Positions 44,344-53,060 are shown, counted from the stretch's first letter. The stretch is DNA of 64,000 nucleotides from Roseateles sp. YR242 (GCF_900109745.1 NZ_FOAV01000002.1:186001-250000), one strand, 5' to 3'. The notes: generated by a model from the letters alone, not told the origin. Numbers and translations: made by a program.

Positions 44344-44398
44344 CCGTCTGCAAACGCTGCAGAGCGGCCCCTTGATGGCGCAGGGCCGCTTTAGACGG
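44344..44398. other. inverted repeat in the accessory island
   Basis: The stem AGCGGCCC / GGGCCGCT (44363-44390) is enclosed by a second pair CCGTCT / AGACGG. It lies just past the stop of the EF-Tu-domain-2-like gene and could terminate it, though it lacks a U-run on either strand. Confidence 0.4.
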
Positions 44399-44407
44399 GA
44401 GCGGAAC

Positions 44408-44704
44408 TCAGTCCGAGAGAAGGAGGACCCGTGTTCCGGGAGGAACGTCGTCCTTCTTCAGGTCGTTCGGAAGGAGGATTGGCACCGTGAGGACTGCGGG
44501 CCGGGGACCCGAGCCATAGTTGAGCAGCTCAATGCCCTTGACACATGTGTCACGCACCGAGCCATCGCCTAGCTCAAGTCGAATTGCCGAGCCAACTTTC
44601 ACCACTGGACCGCCAGTAGCTGCGGCCGGCCCGGGCGCGAGAACGCAGCCCCGTCCAGTGATTTGAAAGGCGTGCTCTACGACGAAGAGGAGCTTCATGG
44701 CCAT
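44408..44704 (-). CDS. small EF-Tu domain-2-like protein
   Basis: This is a 98-residue protein consisting of a single beta-barrel resembling domain 2 of EF-Tu. The pattern LFVVEHAFQITGRGCVLAPG corresponds to the EF-Tu segment with GRGTVVTG, and VRDTCVKGIELLNYG corresponds to its T..V.GVE region. No GTPase domain is attached. Start codons at 44704 and 44698 are both possible. A decayed paralogue lies directly upstream on the same strand. Such stand-alone barrels are widespread but uncharacterised, so no function is proposed. Confidence 0.65.
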   Translation of the reverse strand: MAMKLLFVVEHAFQITGRGCVLAPGPAAATGGPVVKVGSAIRLELGDGSVRDTCVKGIELLNYGSGPRPAVLTVPILLPNDLKKDDVPPGTRVLLLSD

Positions 44705-44747
44705 AGATGGTACGAGGTCCGCTTCCGCTGCAGCGCTGCCGTCTGCT

Positions 44748-44980
44748 TCAGGCTGAGGCTGTAAGGGGTCTTGCCTCGACATCGGTCTCGGGGAGCAGGA
44801 ATACATTCGTTCCAGGAAGAACGTCCTCCTTCCGGATGTCCGATGGGAGAGGGATCAGAACAGTGATGATGGCTGGGCGGGGACGTGCTCCGAAATTGAG
44901 CATCTCCAGCCCTGCGACGTGGGCCTCCCGTACAGTTCAGTTTGCAAGCACAAGGCGGAGAGGTGCCCCGAAAGCACCGC
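44748..44980 (-). pseudogene. truncated paralogue of the EF-Tu domain-2-like gene
   Basis: Reading the minus strand in the frame that ends at 44748 gives VAGLEMLNFGARPRPAIITV and then DIRKEDVLPGTNVFLLPE. This is clearly homologous to VKGIELLNYGSGPRPAVLTV and DLKKDDVPPGTRVLLLSD in the next gene. Upstream the alignment continues (GAPLRLVLAN) but hits an in-frame TGA at 44937-44939 where the paralogue has Gly, then TVREAHVAG resumes. The N-terminal third (the GRG region) is not recognisable. It is therefore a broken tandem duplicate. Confidence 0.75.
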
Positions 44981-45055
44981 CTTCGCATCGGAGCGTCCAT
45001 CTGGAAACTCCGAGTTCGGTCGCTCAAGGGGAAGAACGATCCATGGGAGGTGGGG

Positions 45056-45373
45056 CTACCCCATCAAACGTTTCAACTCGAGTGCAGTCATCAGCGTGAA
45101 CCGGGAGGGCTTGAAATCAACAGAATTCACGACGAGTCGGCGAACACGGACGGAAGCGACCATTCCAAGAGGCTGCAAGACATGTTCAACGCCGCGCAGG
45201 ATGCCCCGGCTAGCCTCTTCGACAAGCCCTGGTTGGGTATCTTCCGGCTCAACGGACTCCACATGGACTGACGTCTGACCATCCGATGTGAGGTGGACCT
45301 CCGCGTCGAAGATGACCACTGAACTGCCACCGCCTGCGTTCTGGCGAACCTCGTGGATGTTGAGTTGAATCAT
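45056..45373 (-). CDS. uncharacterised small protein of the accessory island
   Basis: This is a 105-residue protein starting MIQLNIHEVRQNAGGGSSVV and ending TLMTALELKRLMG. The interior alternates strand-like and acidic segments (FDAEVHLTSDGQTSVHVESV, LVEEASRGILRGVEHVLQPL). I do not recognise a family. The frame remains open upstream to 45745, but that extension is arginine- and serine-rich and less protein-like, so I chose the ATG at 45373. It is the first of three minus-strand units leading into the EF-Tu-like paralogues and may be cotranscribed with them. Confidence 0.5.
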   Translation of the reverse strand: MIQLNIHEVRQNAGGGSSVVIFDAEVHLTSDGQTSVHVESVEPEDTQPGLVEEASRGILRGVEHVLQPLGMVASVRVRRLVVNSVDFKPSRFTLMTALELKRLMG

Positions 45374-45783
45374 TCTCTGCAGTCGTTGCGATGGGTGGCG
45401 AATCGTACCTGCCGACGGCGATTCCGAAGTCCGCTTCCGCTGGAGGCTGTGTGAGAACGCTGCGGCGGCTTCATTGATCGTCAACTGGACTGTCCCTGGT
45501 CGGGCATAGATCCAGTTAGCCACACCAAGCTGTGTGTCTCCGTCGCGTCCCCCAGCGCAAGCAGCTTGCGCCGCGCATTGGGAATGCCTGGACGAGCGCG
45601 AAGCTGAAGACGACACCGCCGCGCCGGCTGTCCGCGAGAGCTGATGGCTTCGGATGGGATGATCCGCGTCAGGGCTGATCAACTCATCATCGTGCCCCCC
45701 GCCACCTGGATCACCGCGCTCCCGCATGTCCCTATGATGAGCCACTGACCGGGCGCCATCGCGCCCCTTTCAACTGGCGCCAC
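45374..45783. other. gap at the right edge of the accessory island
   Basis: About 410 nt lie between the small minus-strand gene and the TPR-GNAT gene. The minus frame is open and encodes ANWIYARPGTVQLTINEAAA, which may be a remnant or a longer N-terminus of the neighbouring small protein. Nothing else is recognisable. Confidence 0.35.
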
Positions 45784-46881
45784 ATGATGACGACTGCCCC
45801 GCTGCATGACGCATGGACCCTGCGAATCGATGATGTCTGGCGCCGCGCGCCTGAACTTGCCGGTTCACAGCTCGTGGCCGAGATCGATGCACTGGCCACG
45901 GAGCGGCCCGCCACCGATGCCCGCGCCCTCTTCGAACGGGCCTGCGCCCGCGACTCGGCCGGCCAGGAAGCCGACGCGGAACCGCTCTACCGCGCAGCCC
46001 TGCAAACGGGGCAGCTCGACCCTTATCGCCAGACGCGTGCCGTCATCCAGCTTGCCAGTACCCTGCGCTGGCTGGATCGGCTGGACGACAGCGAAGCGCT
46101 GCTCATCGAAGAACTGGAGCGCCACCAGCGTCCGGGCCATGACGCCCCGCTGCATGACGAGGCACGCGCCCTGCTCGCCCTCACCTATGCCGCGCAGGGG
46201 CGTGGCCGTGAAGCCGCCGGCCTCGCCCTGGCCACACTCGCGCCGCACCTTTCACGCTACAACCGTTCGACGCTGACCGCTGCTCGGCAGCTCGTGGCGG
46301 AGGTCTGGGAGCGAGAACCCGTGATGGCGGGCCCGGCACCGGTGGAGCTCACCGAAGGCCGCTTCCTGCTGCGGCCCTACCGCCCCTCGGATCTGGCGGC
46401 GTTTGTCGCGGGGGTGCTGGAATCCCACCAGACCATCGGTCGGTGGATGAAGTGGGCCCATGCGGGGTTTTCCACCGCCGATGGTGCCGAATGGCTGGCC
46501 CATTGCGCGCGAGGCTGGCAGAGCGGGACCTGCTATGAATTCGGCATCTTTGATCGCGAGACGGGTGACTTCATCGGCGGCGCTGGCCTCAACAGCCTGC
46601 ACCCCGTGCATCCGTTCTGCAATCTCGGCTACTGGGTTCGCGACAGCCGTCACCGGCAGGGTGCAGCCTCGGCAGCGGTTCGCGCCCTGAGCCGTCACGC
46701 GTTCGACGCGCTGAAACTCGCCCGCGTGGAGATCGTGGTGGCGCAGGGCAACGAAGCCAGCCTCGCCGTGGCCCGCAGGAGCGGCGCCCGCCACGAAGGC
46801 GTGCTGCGCAACCGCATACGCGGCGTGGAAGGCCGCGCGGAGGATGCGCACATGTTCTCGCTGGCGCCCGGTGCGACTTGA
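45784..46881 (+). CDS. TPR_5 - GNAT acetyltransferase fusion protein
   Basis: This is a 365-residue protein with two distinct parts. Residues about 40-175 match the pattern of the TPR_5 helical-repeat family (RALFERACARDSAGQEADAE, VIQLASTLRWLDRLDDSEAL, LALTYAAQGRGREAAGLALA). Residues about 185-360 form a RimJ/RimL-type acetyltransferase (GRFLLRPYRPSDLAAFV, FCNLGYWVRDSRHRQGAASA, ARRSGARHEGVLRNR). In most genomes each occurs as a separate protein, so this looks like a gene fusion in which the helical part may recruit the acceptor. The acceptor is unknown. Confidence 0.82.
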   Translation: MMTTAPLHDAWTLRIDDVWRRAPELAGSQLVAEIDALATERPATDARALFERACARDSAGQEADAEPLYRAALQTGQLDPYRQTRAVIQLASTLRWLDRLDDSEALLIEELERHQRPGHDAPLHDEARALLALTYAAQGRGREAAGLALATLAPHLSRYNRSTLTAARQLVAEVWEREPVMAGPAPVELTEGRFLLRPYRPSDLAAFVAGVLESHQTIGRWMKWAHAGFSTADGAEWLAHCARGWQSGTCYEFGIFDRETGDFIGGAGLNSLHPVHPFCNLGYWVRDSRHRQGAASAAVRALSRHAFDALKLARVEIVVAQGNEASLAVARRSGARHEGVLRNRIRGVEGRAEDAHMFSLAPGAT

Positions 46882-46957
46882 AGAACCGTTGATCTGGCTG
46901 GCCGAGCTGGCCGGGCTGACCAAGGTTAGCCCCGAGCGATCTCCAGCGTGCCCGGAC

Positions 46958-47569
46958 TCAACCCGGGATGAACGCGCCAATCAGCGCCAGCGCGAGGAAA
47001 CCACCGCCCAACACGATGCCGATCCAGTTCAGGATCCCGAAACCGTCATTGCGGGGATGGCCGGGCGTGGCGGCGTCATTCATCGCGTTCATCGCGCCCT
47101 GCACGGGCAACAGGAACAGTGGGCTGAAGAACGTGAGCCACCAGGCTGCGTCAACGCCCTTCCACAACAGTGAGGTCACCACCCAGCCCGCCGCCAAGGC
47201 CGTGGCATGGACCGTCACGCCGACGCCGCCCTGAGCGTCTCGCACGCGGGTGAACAAGGCCCAGATGAAGAGCACCGAGAACAGGGCGCGGAGCGCGGGA
47301 ACGATGGATGACTTCTCACGTGTGCGCACCAGGCGCCACTGCTTGTAGAACCAGTACACGCTGTAGAACTGAAAGGTGACTGTGCACATCACCAGCAGCT
47401 TGAACGGCGACACGGAGAACCACATGGGGTCGCCCTGGGGCCGCTCGGGCGACACGGCCGCCACATGGGCCTCGGGCGGCGCGTAGCGCGCGGCGATGTC
47501 GAAGTCGGCGTGGCCGGGTTGGGCTGGTTCGCCCGGTTGAGCCGGGGCGAACGGTGGTTGCTGGGACAT
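46958..47569 (-). CDS. multi-spanning membrane protein of unknown function
   Basis: This is a 203-residue protein with a Pro-rich cytoplasmic N-terminus (MSQQPPFAPAQPGEPAQPGH) and four to five hydrophobic segments (VMCTVTFQFYSVYWFYKQW, RALFSVLFIWALFT, ALAAGWVVTSLLW, FFSPLFLLPVQ, GIVLGGGFLALALIGAFI). The VSPFKLLVMCTVTF...YWFYKQW region recalls a widespread family of uncharacterised integral membrane proteins. A strong ribosome site (GGGAGGAAA) supports the ATG at 47569. It is monocistronic. Confidence 0.75.
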   Translation of the reverse strand: MSQQPPFAPAQPGEPAQPGHADFDIAARYAPPEAHVAAVSPERPQGDPMWFSVSPFKLLVMCTVTFQFYSVYWFYKQWRLVRTREKSSIVPALRALFSVLFIWALFTRVRDAQGGVGVTVHATALAAGWVVTSLLWKGVDAAWWLTFFSPLFLLPVQGAMNAMNDAATPGHPRNDGFGILNWIGIVLGGGFLALALIGAFIPG

Positions 47570-47816
47570 GAGGTTTCCTCCCTGGAGACAGTGACACAAC
47601 GGCAGCCGGCGGCTTGGATGGAGTCTGGGCTCATTGGCCGACCGGTGCCTGGCCCGGGATGATGCCCGGGGCCGCAAACCCTGCAGCGCTGCTCCACGCG
47701 CCCAAGCCTCCATACCGTGAACCTTTGCATGAACAGCCAGGGAAAGCGCGGCCTGGGCCCGGCGCGCAGCCACGGGCACAATCGCTCGATTCGCGGGTTC
47801 CAAACCGGGAGAGCTC

Positions 47817-48179
47817 ATGTTTGATCACGTCAAGTTCGGCGTCAGGGACTATGCGGCCAGCAAGGCGTTCTATCTGAAGGCGCTGGCTCCGCTGGGGATC
47901 ACCCACTTCAACGAGGCGCCCAACGGGATCGAGATCTGCGGTGAAGGCGAACCTTCGTTGTGCTTCTACCAGACCGATGAGAAGCCCGCCCATCTGCACC
48001 TGGCGTTCATGGCCAAGAGCCGCGAACAGGTCGATGCCTTCTATCGGGCGGCGCTGGACGCCGGCGGCAAGGACAACGGCCCTCCCGGCGACCGCCCGCA
48101 ATATCACGTGGGCTACTACGCCGCGTTCGTGATCGACCCGGACGGCCACAACATTGAAGCTGTCTTCCATCAGCGCTGA
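47817..48179 (+). CDS. VOC-family (glyoxalase/bleomycin-resistance-like) protein
   Basis: This is a 120-residue metalloenzyme-fold protein. It begins MFDHVKFGVRDYAASKAFY with the usual N-terminal metal histidine, then has AHLHLAFMAKSREQVDAFY and the C-terminal FVIDPDGHNIEAVFH with the glutamate ligand. Length and motifs fit a stand-alone VOC protein such as a lactoylglutathione-lyase-like enzyme. The substrate cannot be predicted. It is not in an evident operon. Confidence 0.88.
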   Translation: MFDHVKFGVRDYAASKAFYLKALAPLGITHFNEAPNGIEICGEGEPSLCFYQTDEKPAHLHLAFMAKSREQVDAFYRAALDAGGKDNGPPGDRPQYHVGYYAAFVIDPDGHNIEAVFHQR

Positions 48180-48281
48180 CGGGCCGGTGGCCGGGTCATC
48201 CATCTGGCCATCCACCCGGCCATCCCCATGGCGATCAACACGGCCGAAGCGCGCAGCCAAGCGCGTGGAGAATAGGTGCTC

Positions 48282-48527
48282 ATGGCACAAGGTAAACGGA
48301 TATCGGTGGAGATCGACGCTGGCGCTTTGCAGTCGATCAAGGACCTCGGCGCGGCGGCCCGCGCCGCCCGCACGGCCGCAGGTGAAAGCCAGGGGGCCGC
48401 TGCCACACGGCTGGGCGTTCACGTCCAGACGATCGGCCGGATCGAATCCGGCGAGCCCGGCGTCGCCATCGGCCACGTCTTCGGCCTGCTGGCGCTTTAT
48501 GGCATCACCCCTGCCGCGCTGAGCTGA
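48282..48527 (+). CDS. orphan XRE-family helix-turn-helix protein
   Basis: This is an 81-residue DNA-binding protein with an XRE/Cro-type helix-turn-helix (ARAARTAAGESQGAAATRLG, then VHVQTIGRIESGEPGVAIGH). It resembles HipB-type antitoxins in size, but no HipA or other toxin gene is adjacent; the next gene is a histidine kinase 100 nt away. The ATG at 48282 is preferred over a GTG two codons upstream because GTGGAGAATAGG offers a ribosome site. Its target is unknown. Confidence 0.8.
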   Translation: MAQGKRISVEIDAGALQSIKDLGAAARAARTAAGESQGAAATRLGVHVQTIGRIESGEPGVAIGHVFGLLALYGITPAALS

Positions 48528-48627
48528 TCTCCCAGATGTAAACAGCTGCATCACCGCAGGCACGGCGAATGCCGCTCCTGTACGCTCGCGCTCGCAAGGG
48601 GATCCCCCGCTTCGAAGAGGTCCACGC

Positions 48628-50823
48628 ATGGTCATCGAGAGAGTCTGGCTGCGGTGGCTGGTCGCCACATTGGCATTCGTGGGAGCCACCTGGCTCAACA
48701 TGAAGCTGCAGCCGGTCCTGGACAGCCGCGCGCCGTTGATGCCTTATTTCCCGGCGCTGGTGATGGTGGGCCTGACCTGTGGCCTCACGCCGGCTCTGGT
48801 CCTGCTGCTGGCCGCCTGCATGGCCATGCTGTATTGGTGGATCCCGCCGGCAGGCCAGATCTGGCCCATTGAATCGGTGGCCGATGGCGTCCTGCTCATC
48901 CTGTTCTTCTGCGCCGGCCTGCTGGTGTCGGTGGTATCGGCCTGGGCGGGGCGCTTGATGCAGAAGGAGCGTTTGGGCCGGCGCCGGCTCAACCTGGCGC
49001 TGGCGGCAGGCCGCATGGTGACCTGGGATTGGGACGTGGCCACCGGCTTCGCCACCACGGCGGGGGGCGTGCGCGAGCTGTTCGGCACGCGCTGGAAGAC
49101 CATGGACGACATGCTGGCCGGCCTGCCCGACGACGTGGCCAGGGACTTCCGGGAACGCTACCGCTATGCGGTCGAGTCCGGCGGCCGCTTCAGTTTGTCG
49201 GCCCCCATGACCCGCGGCGACAACGGCGAGGTGGTCTGGGTCCAGATCGATGGGTACGTCACCCTGGACACCAAGGGCCGCGCCGCGCATGCCTACGGCG
49301 TCGCCGTGGACGTGACCACCCAGCAGGAAGCCCTGCGCGCCAGCCAGGCCGCCGAAGAGCGCTTTCACCTGGCGCTGCAAAGTGGCAAGGTGATGGCGTG
49401 GGAGTGCGACACCCAGGGGCGCTACACCTGGGCCTACAACATCCCCATGGGCATCTCGCGCGAGGCCCTGATCGGCGCGGAGGTCGGCAGCCTGGTCGAT
49501 CAGCCGCAGTACGCCGCCATCATCCGGGACGCGGTCGTGTCCGGCGATGCGGTGAACCTGGCTCAGCAGTCCACCCACAACGGCAACAGCTTCCACCTGC
49601 TCACCTCCCTGAAGCCGGTCCGGGACGCAGACGGTCAGGTGCGGCGCGTGCTGGGTGCCACGGTGGACGTCACCGAGCTCACCGCGGCCCAGGAACAGCT
49701 GCGCCGCGAAAGCCAGCGCAAGGACGCCTTCCTGGCCACGCTCGCCCACGAGCTGCGCAATCCGATGGCCCCCATCCGCTACGCCGTCACCATGCTGCGC
49801 CAGGCCCGCTCGGACGACATGCGCCATCGGGCCACGGACATCATTGCGCGCCAGTCCGCCCACATGGCGCGGCTGCTGGACGATCTGCTGGACATGAGCC
49901 GCATCACGCGCAACGTGATCGAGCTCAAGCGCCAGATCATCGACGTGCGCAGCGTGGTCCGGCAGGCGCTGGAAGCCGTGGAGCCGCTCTACAGCGAGAT
50001 GCGGCACCGGGTGTCCCTCGCGCTGCCTGAAGAGCCGGTGATGGTGGACGGCGACCCGACGCGGCTGCAGCAGGTGCTGGCCAACCTGCTGGACAACGCG
50101 GCGAAATATTCACCGATCCCTGGCGAGGTTCGCGTCGATGTGGAGATCGATCACGGGCATGCCAAGGTCAAGGTGACGGACACCGGCATCGGCATCGCCA
50201 TGGCGCAGCAGCCGCAGGTGTTCGAACTGTTCACCCGGCTGGATGCCAAGGGTGCGGGCCCGTCGGGCCTGGGGATCGGTCTGGCGGTGTCTCGGCAACT
50301 GGTGCTGCTGCATGGCGGCACCATCCACGTTGAAAGCGAAGGCGCGGGCCACGGGAGCCGCTTCATCGTGTGCCTGCCCCTGGTCAAGGACGTGCAGGCG
50401 CCTGCACACATCAGCGAAGCCGGCGCCCCAGGCGATGCGGCGGCTTCGTCCTGGTCCGTCCTGGTGGTGGACGACAACGCCGATGCGGCGGATACCCTTT
50501 CCGAGGTGCTGCAGGGCGCGCATTACCGGACGGCGGTGGCCTACAGCGGCGAAGAGGCTTTGGCCTGCTTCACCCGCGTCCGGCCGCGCGTCGTGCTTCT
50601 GGACATTGGCCTGCCCGGGCTCTCCGGCTTGGAAGTGGCGCGGCGGATGCGGGCCATGAGCGACGAGCCCGGTCTCATCCTCGTCGCCATCACGGGCTGG
50701 GGCCAGCATGCAGACCGCGAAGCCACTACCGACGCAGGTTTCGATGCCCACCTGGTCAAGCCGATCGAGTTCAATGAGCTGGAGCGGACGATGCAGAAGC
50801 TACTGCATGCTGGCGCGTCTTGA
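48628..50823 (+). CDS. hybrid sensor histidine kinase/response regulator
   Basis: This 731-residue membrane kinase has a DUF4118-like N-terminus (helices within about 15-110), PAS-type sensing regions (about 120-235 and 240-350) and a HisKA domain with phospho-acceptor His374 (TLAHELRNPM). An HATPase domain follows (N box LANLLDNAAKY near 484, G boxes DTGIGIAM and GPSGLGIGLAV). The C-terminal receiver has the DD pair in VLVVDDNADAAD and phospho-acceptor Asp659 (VVLLDIGLPGLSG). No DNA-binding output domain or separate regulator gene is adjacent, so its downstream partner is unknown. Confidence 0.92.
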   Translation: MVIERVWLRWLVATLAFVGATWLNMKLQPVLDSRAPLMPYFPALVMVGLTCGLTPALVLLLAACMAMLYWWIPPAGQIWPIESVADGVLLILFFCAGLLVSVVSAWAGRLMQKERLGRRRLNLALAAGRMVTWDWDVATGFATTAGGVRELFGTRWKTMDDMLAGLPDDVARDFRERYRYAVESGGRFSLSAPMTRGDNGEVVWVQIDGYVTLDTKGRAAHAYGVAVDVTTQQEALRASQAAEERFHLALQSGKVMAWECDTQGRYTWAYNIPMGISREALIGAEVGSLVDQPQYAAIIRDAVVSGDAVNLAQQSTHNGNSFHLLTSLKPVRDADGQVRRVLGATVDVTELTAAQEQLRRESQRKDAFLATLAHELRNPMAPIRYAVTMLRQARSDDMRHRATDIIARQSAHMARLLDDLLDMSRITRNVIELKRQIIDVRSVVRQALEAVEPLYSEMRHRVSLALPEEPVMVDGDPTRLQQVLANLLDNAAKYSPIPGEVRVDVEIDHGHAKVKVTDTGIGIAMAQQPQVFELFTRLDAKGAGPSGLGIGLAVSRQLVLLHGGTIHVESEGAGHGSRFIVCLPLVKDVQAPAHISEAGAPGDAAASSWSVLVVDDNADAADTLSEVLQGAHYRTAVAYSGEEALACFTRVRPRVVLLDIGLPGLSGLEVARRMRAMSDEPGLILVAITGWGQHADREATTDAGFDAHLVKPIEFNELERTMQKLLHAGAS

Positions 50824-51076
50824 CGGGCCTCTCTGGCCCTGGCCTCAGCGGGTCACGCAGAGCAAGTGCAAGGCTGACCAGGCCCTCGCCCATGAGCGGT
50901 GAAACAACGAATTCATGCGCGGATTGTGAGGCATGTCCCCTGGATCGGCGATGCAGGATCGGTGCCGGGATGCTCCCACCCATCAGTGGGGGTTGGCCCT
51001 GGCCACGCTTGCGCTAAGGTGCGCGTCGCGCCCGGCCTGATCGGGCGGCATCTGTTACCAAATGCATGGAGTTCGC

Positions 51077-51943
51077 ATGAAGTCCCACCCGTTGTTCCGT
51101 CCTGTTTCCGTCGCGATTTTCTCGAGCCGCCCTGGGGTTCTGGCCATCGCCGTGGCGGGGGCCGCCTTGCTGGGCGCCTGCGGCAAGCAAGGCGCAACGC
51201 TGGGCGAAGGTGGCTCGGAGATCAGTGGATCGGCGGGCCCTGCGGGTGCCAGCAAGGCCAATCGCGAACTGCTCAAGTGCGAGGCGCCGGTGGCCACGCT
51301 GGCGCTGGTGGAGAACCCCAACGGCTACACCGTGGTCGGCGCCCACAACCTGCCCAACACCCCGTTGCCGCTGGTGCGGCTGCTGGCGCAGCAAAGCGGT
51401 TGTTTCCGTGTCGTCGACCGCAATGCAGGCCTGCGCGCCACCATCAAGGAGCAGGAGCTCAAGGAGGCCGGTGTGCTGCGCAAGGAAGGCAGCACGGTCG
51501 CCAAGGGCAAGGGTTATGAAGCGCAATACACACTCACGCCCAGCCTCACCTTCAGTGAGCAGGATGCTGGCCGTCAGGTAGGCGGCCTGCTGGCCATGAT
51601 TCCCGTGCTCAACAAATTCGTGGGTGCCGCCGAGCAGGTCAAGCTCAAGGAGGCGCAGGTGGCGCTGCTGCTCACCGACAACGAAACCACCGAGCAGGTA
51701 GCCGCCGCCACGGGTTCCGTTCGCGTCACCGATCTGGGCATGGGTGGCCTGGTGCTGGGCAAGCTCGGCGGCGCTGCTGGCGCGGGCTGGGCCAATAGCA
51801 ATGAAGGCAAGGTCATCGCCGCCGCCTTCCTTGATGCCCACAACCAGCTCGTCATCCAGGCCCGCGCGCTCGCCGCCAAGGACCTGCCGGAGCCAGTCCC
51901 CACCCGCAAGGCAAAGACCGCGCAGGCCGGCACCGCCTCCTGA
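51077..51943 (+). CDS. CsgG/HfaB-like outer-membrane lipoprotein
   Basis: This is a 288-residue lipoprotein with a signal peptide ending in the lipobox LLGAC (Cys35). The body has a CsgG-like pattern: LPLVRLLAQQSGCFRVVDRN, then a RATIKEQELKEAG stretch, a strand-turn region YEAQYTLTPSLTF, and Gly-rich helices (LGKLGGAAGAGWANSNEG). CsgG proteins form secretion channels for curli or anchor adhesins, but no csgA/B/E/F-like gene is nearby. I chose the ATG at 51077 over 51062 because the basic signal-peptide N-terminus begins there. Function beyond the family is uncertain. Confidence 0.68.
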   Translation: MKSHPLFRPVSVAIFSSRPGVLAIAVAGAALLGACGKQGATLGEGGSEISGSAGPAGASKANRELLKCEAPVATLALVENPNGYTVVGAHNLPNTPLPLVRLLAQQSGCFRVVDRNAGLRATIKEQELKEAGVLRKEGSTVAKGKGYEAQYTLTPSLTFSEQDAGRQVGGLLAMIPVLNKFVGAAEQVKLKEAQVALLLTDNETTEQVAAATGSVRVTDLGMGGLVLGKLGGAAGAGWANSNEGKVIAAAFLDAHNQLVIQARALAAKDLPEPVPTRKAKTAQAGTAS

Positions 51944-51957
51944 GGCGGCGCGGGGGA

Positions 51958-52887
51958 TCACAGGTTTTTACAGGGGTCCTCGCGATTGGGCGCCGGGGCG
52001 CGCTGAACCTGGTCATAGGTACCAGCGCCGGCGGCGCTGTCCGTTTCCAGATAGGCCACCGCCTCGATGTCACTGGCCGGCACCCCCGCCGCCTGCAGGT
52101 AGACCGGCACCGCCACATCACGGCGAACATGGCCATTGCCCGCGATCAGCACCACCCGGCGGGCGCCCTGGGCCCGGGCATTGAGCATGGCCTGCGCCAT
52201 GGCCGCATCCCGCGCCCGCTGCGCATTCACCATGCCGGGCAACATGGCTTCCGGCATCGCACCGCAGTGACCGTCCTGGATTTCACGCGCCAGTGTCTGC
52301 TGCTGGGTGTCTGCCCAGGGCGTGTGGCCACGCAGGGCCAGCAGGTCCTGTGGCCAGGCCGCATCGCCCTCGCGCACGATGCGACGGACCTGATCCCGCT
52401 CCAGGTTGCCACCACGAAGAGGCGCCTCGCTGTGCACCACCACGTCAAACACCGGCTGGTGCAGCGGCCAACGCCATCCCTTGCGGTCGAACCGGCCGGC
52501 CTCCAGCACCTCGTCCACGGCGCCAGGATGCTGCTGGCGCGCTGCGGCTACCGCATCGTCCCGGTCCCGGGCCATCTGCTCCACCACCACCACCGTCTTC
52601 GGCTCCTGCGCCAGCAACTGGCGCAAGCGTTCGGCGCGGGCCTGGTGATGGGCCGGGTTGTCGTGAACCTCGCCGAGCAGGACAAACGGCGCATCCGGGC
52701 GGGATGCAACGGCTGCGCCGGCATTCAGGCTGGTGGCGGATGCGCGGGGCGCGTCAGCACTGCTGCAGCCCGCCAGTGTCAGGGACATCACCAGCGGCAG
52801 CGCAAAGGCTGGGGCCAGGCCGTGGGCGCTCAAGCGGTTCATCAAGCGCCGGGACTTCCGGGGCAGGACTGTGTTCATGGACGTCAT
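51958..52887 (-). CDS. ChaN-family lipoprotein (heme-binding-like)
   Basis: This is a 309-residue lipoprotein with a lipobox SLTLAGC (Cys41). The mature domain matches ChaN/DUF399: FVLLGEVHDNPAHHQARAER at the N-terminus, VVVVEQMARDRDD, and late in the protein RRVVLIAGNGHVRRDVAVPV. ChaN proteins from other bacteria bind paired heme, so a link to the heme locus 9 kb away is conceivable but not shown. It is convergent with the CsgG-like gene, 14 nt apart. Confidence 0.88.
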   Translation of the reverse strand: MTSMNTVLPRKSRRLMNRLSAHGLAPAFALPLVMSLTLAGCSSADAPRASATSLNAGAAVASRPDAPFVLLGEVHDNPAHHQARAERLRQLLAQEPKTVVVVEQMARDRDDAVAAARQQHPGAVDEVLEAGRFDRKGWRWPLHQPVFDVVVHSEAPLRGGNLERDQVRRIVREGDAAWPQDLLALRGHTPWADTQQQTLAREIQDGHCGAMPEAMLPGMVNAQRARDAAMAQAMLNARAQGARRVVLIAGNGHVRRDVAVPVYLQAAGVPASDIEAVAYLETDSAAGAGTYDQVQRAPAPNREDPCKNL

Positions 52888-53060
52888 TCCTCAAGGGGGA
52901 CCAAACGGGAACAAGCCTGGCGAGAAGCGCAGGGGAACGTCGGCATGAGCCGGGTTCTCCACAGGACGCTCGTGAGCTGGGAACGGCCGCTATTGTCGCC
53001 CTGCCGGCACACCCTCAGTGCGATGACGGCCGCGGCCGCTCACGGCCCCCTCCCCATGAA

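Noticed and set aside
44695-45027. A 110-codon minus-strand frame over the EF-Tu-like pseudogene
   Set aside because: It is in a different frame from the homology to the neighbouring paralogue and encodes an Arg/Ser/Pro-rich product without similarity.
45374-45745. Extended N-terminus for the small island protein, giving 229 residues
   Set aside because: The extra part is Ser/Arg/Gly-rich and lacks a ribosome site. It is kept only as a possible remnant.
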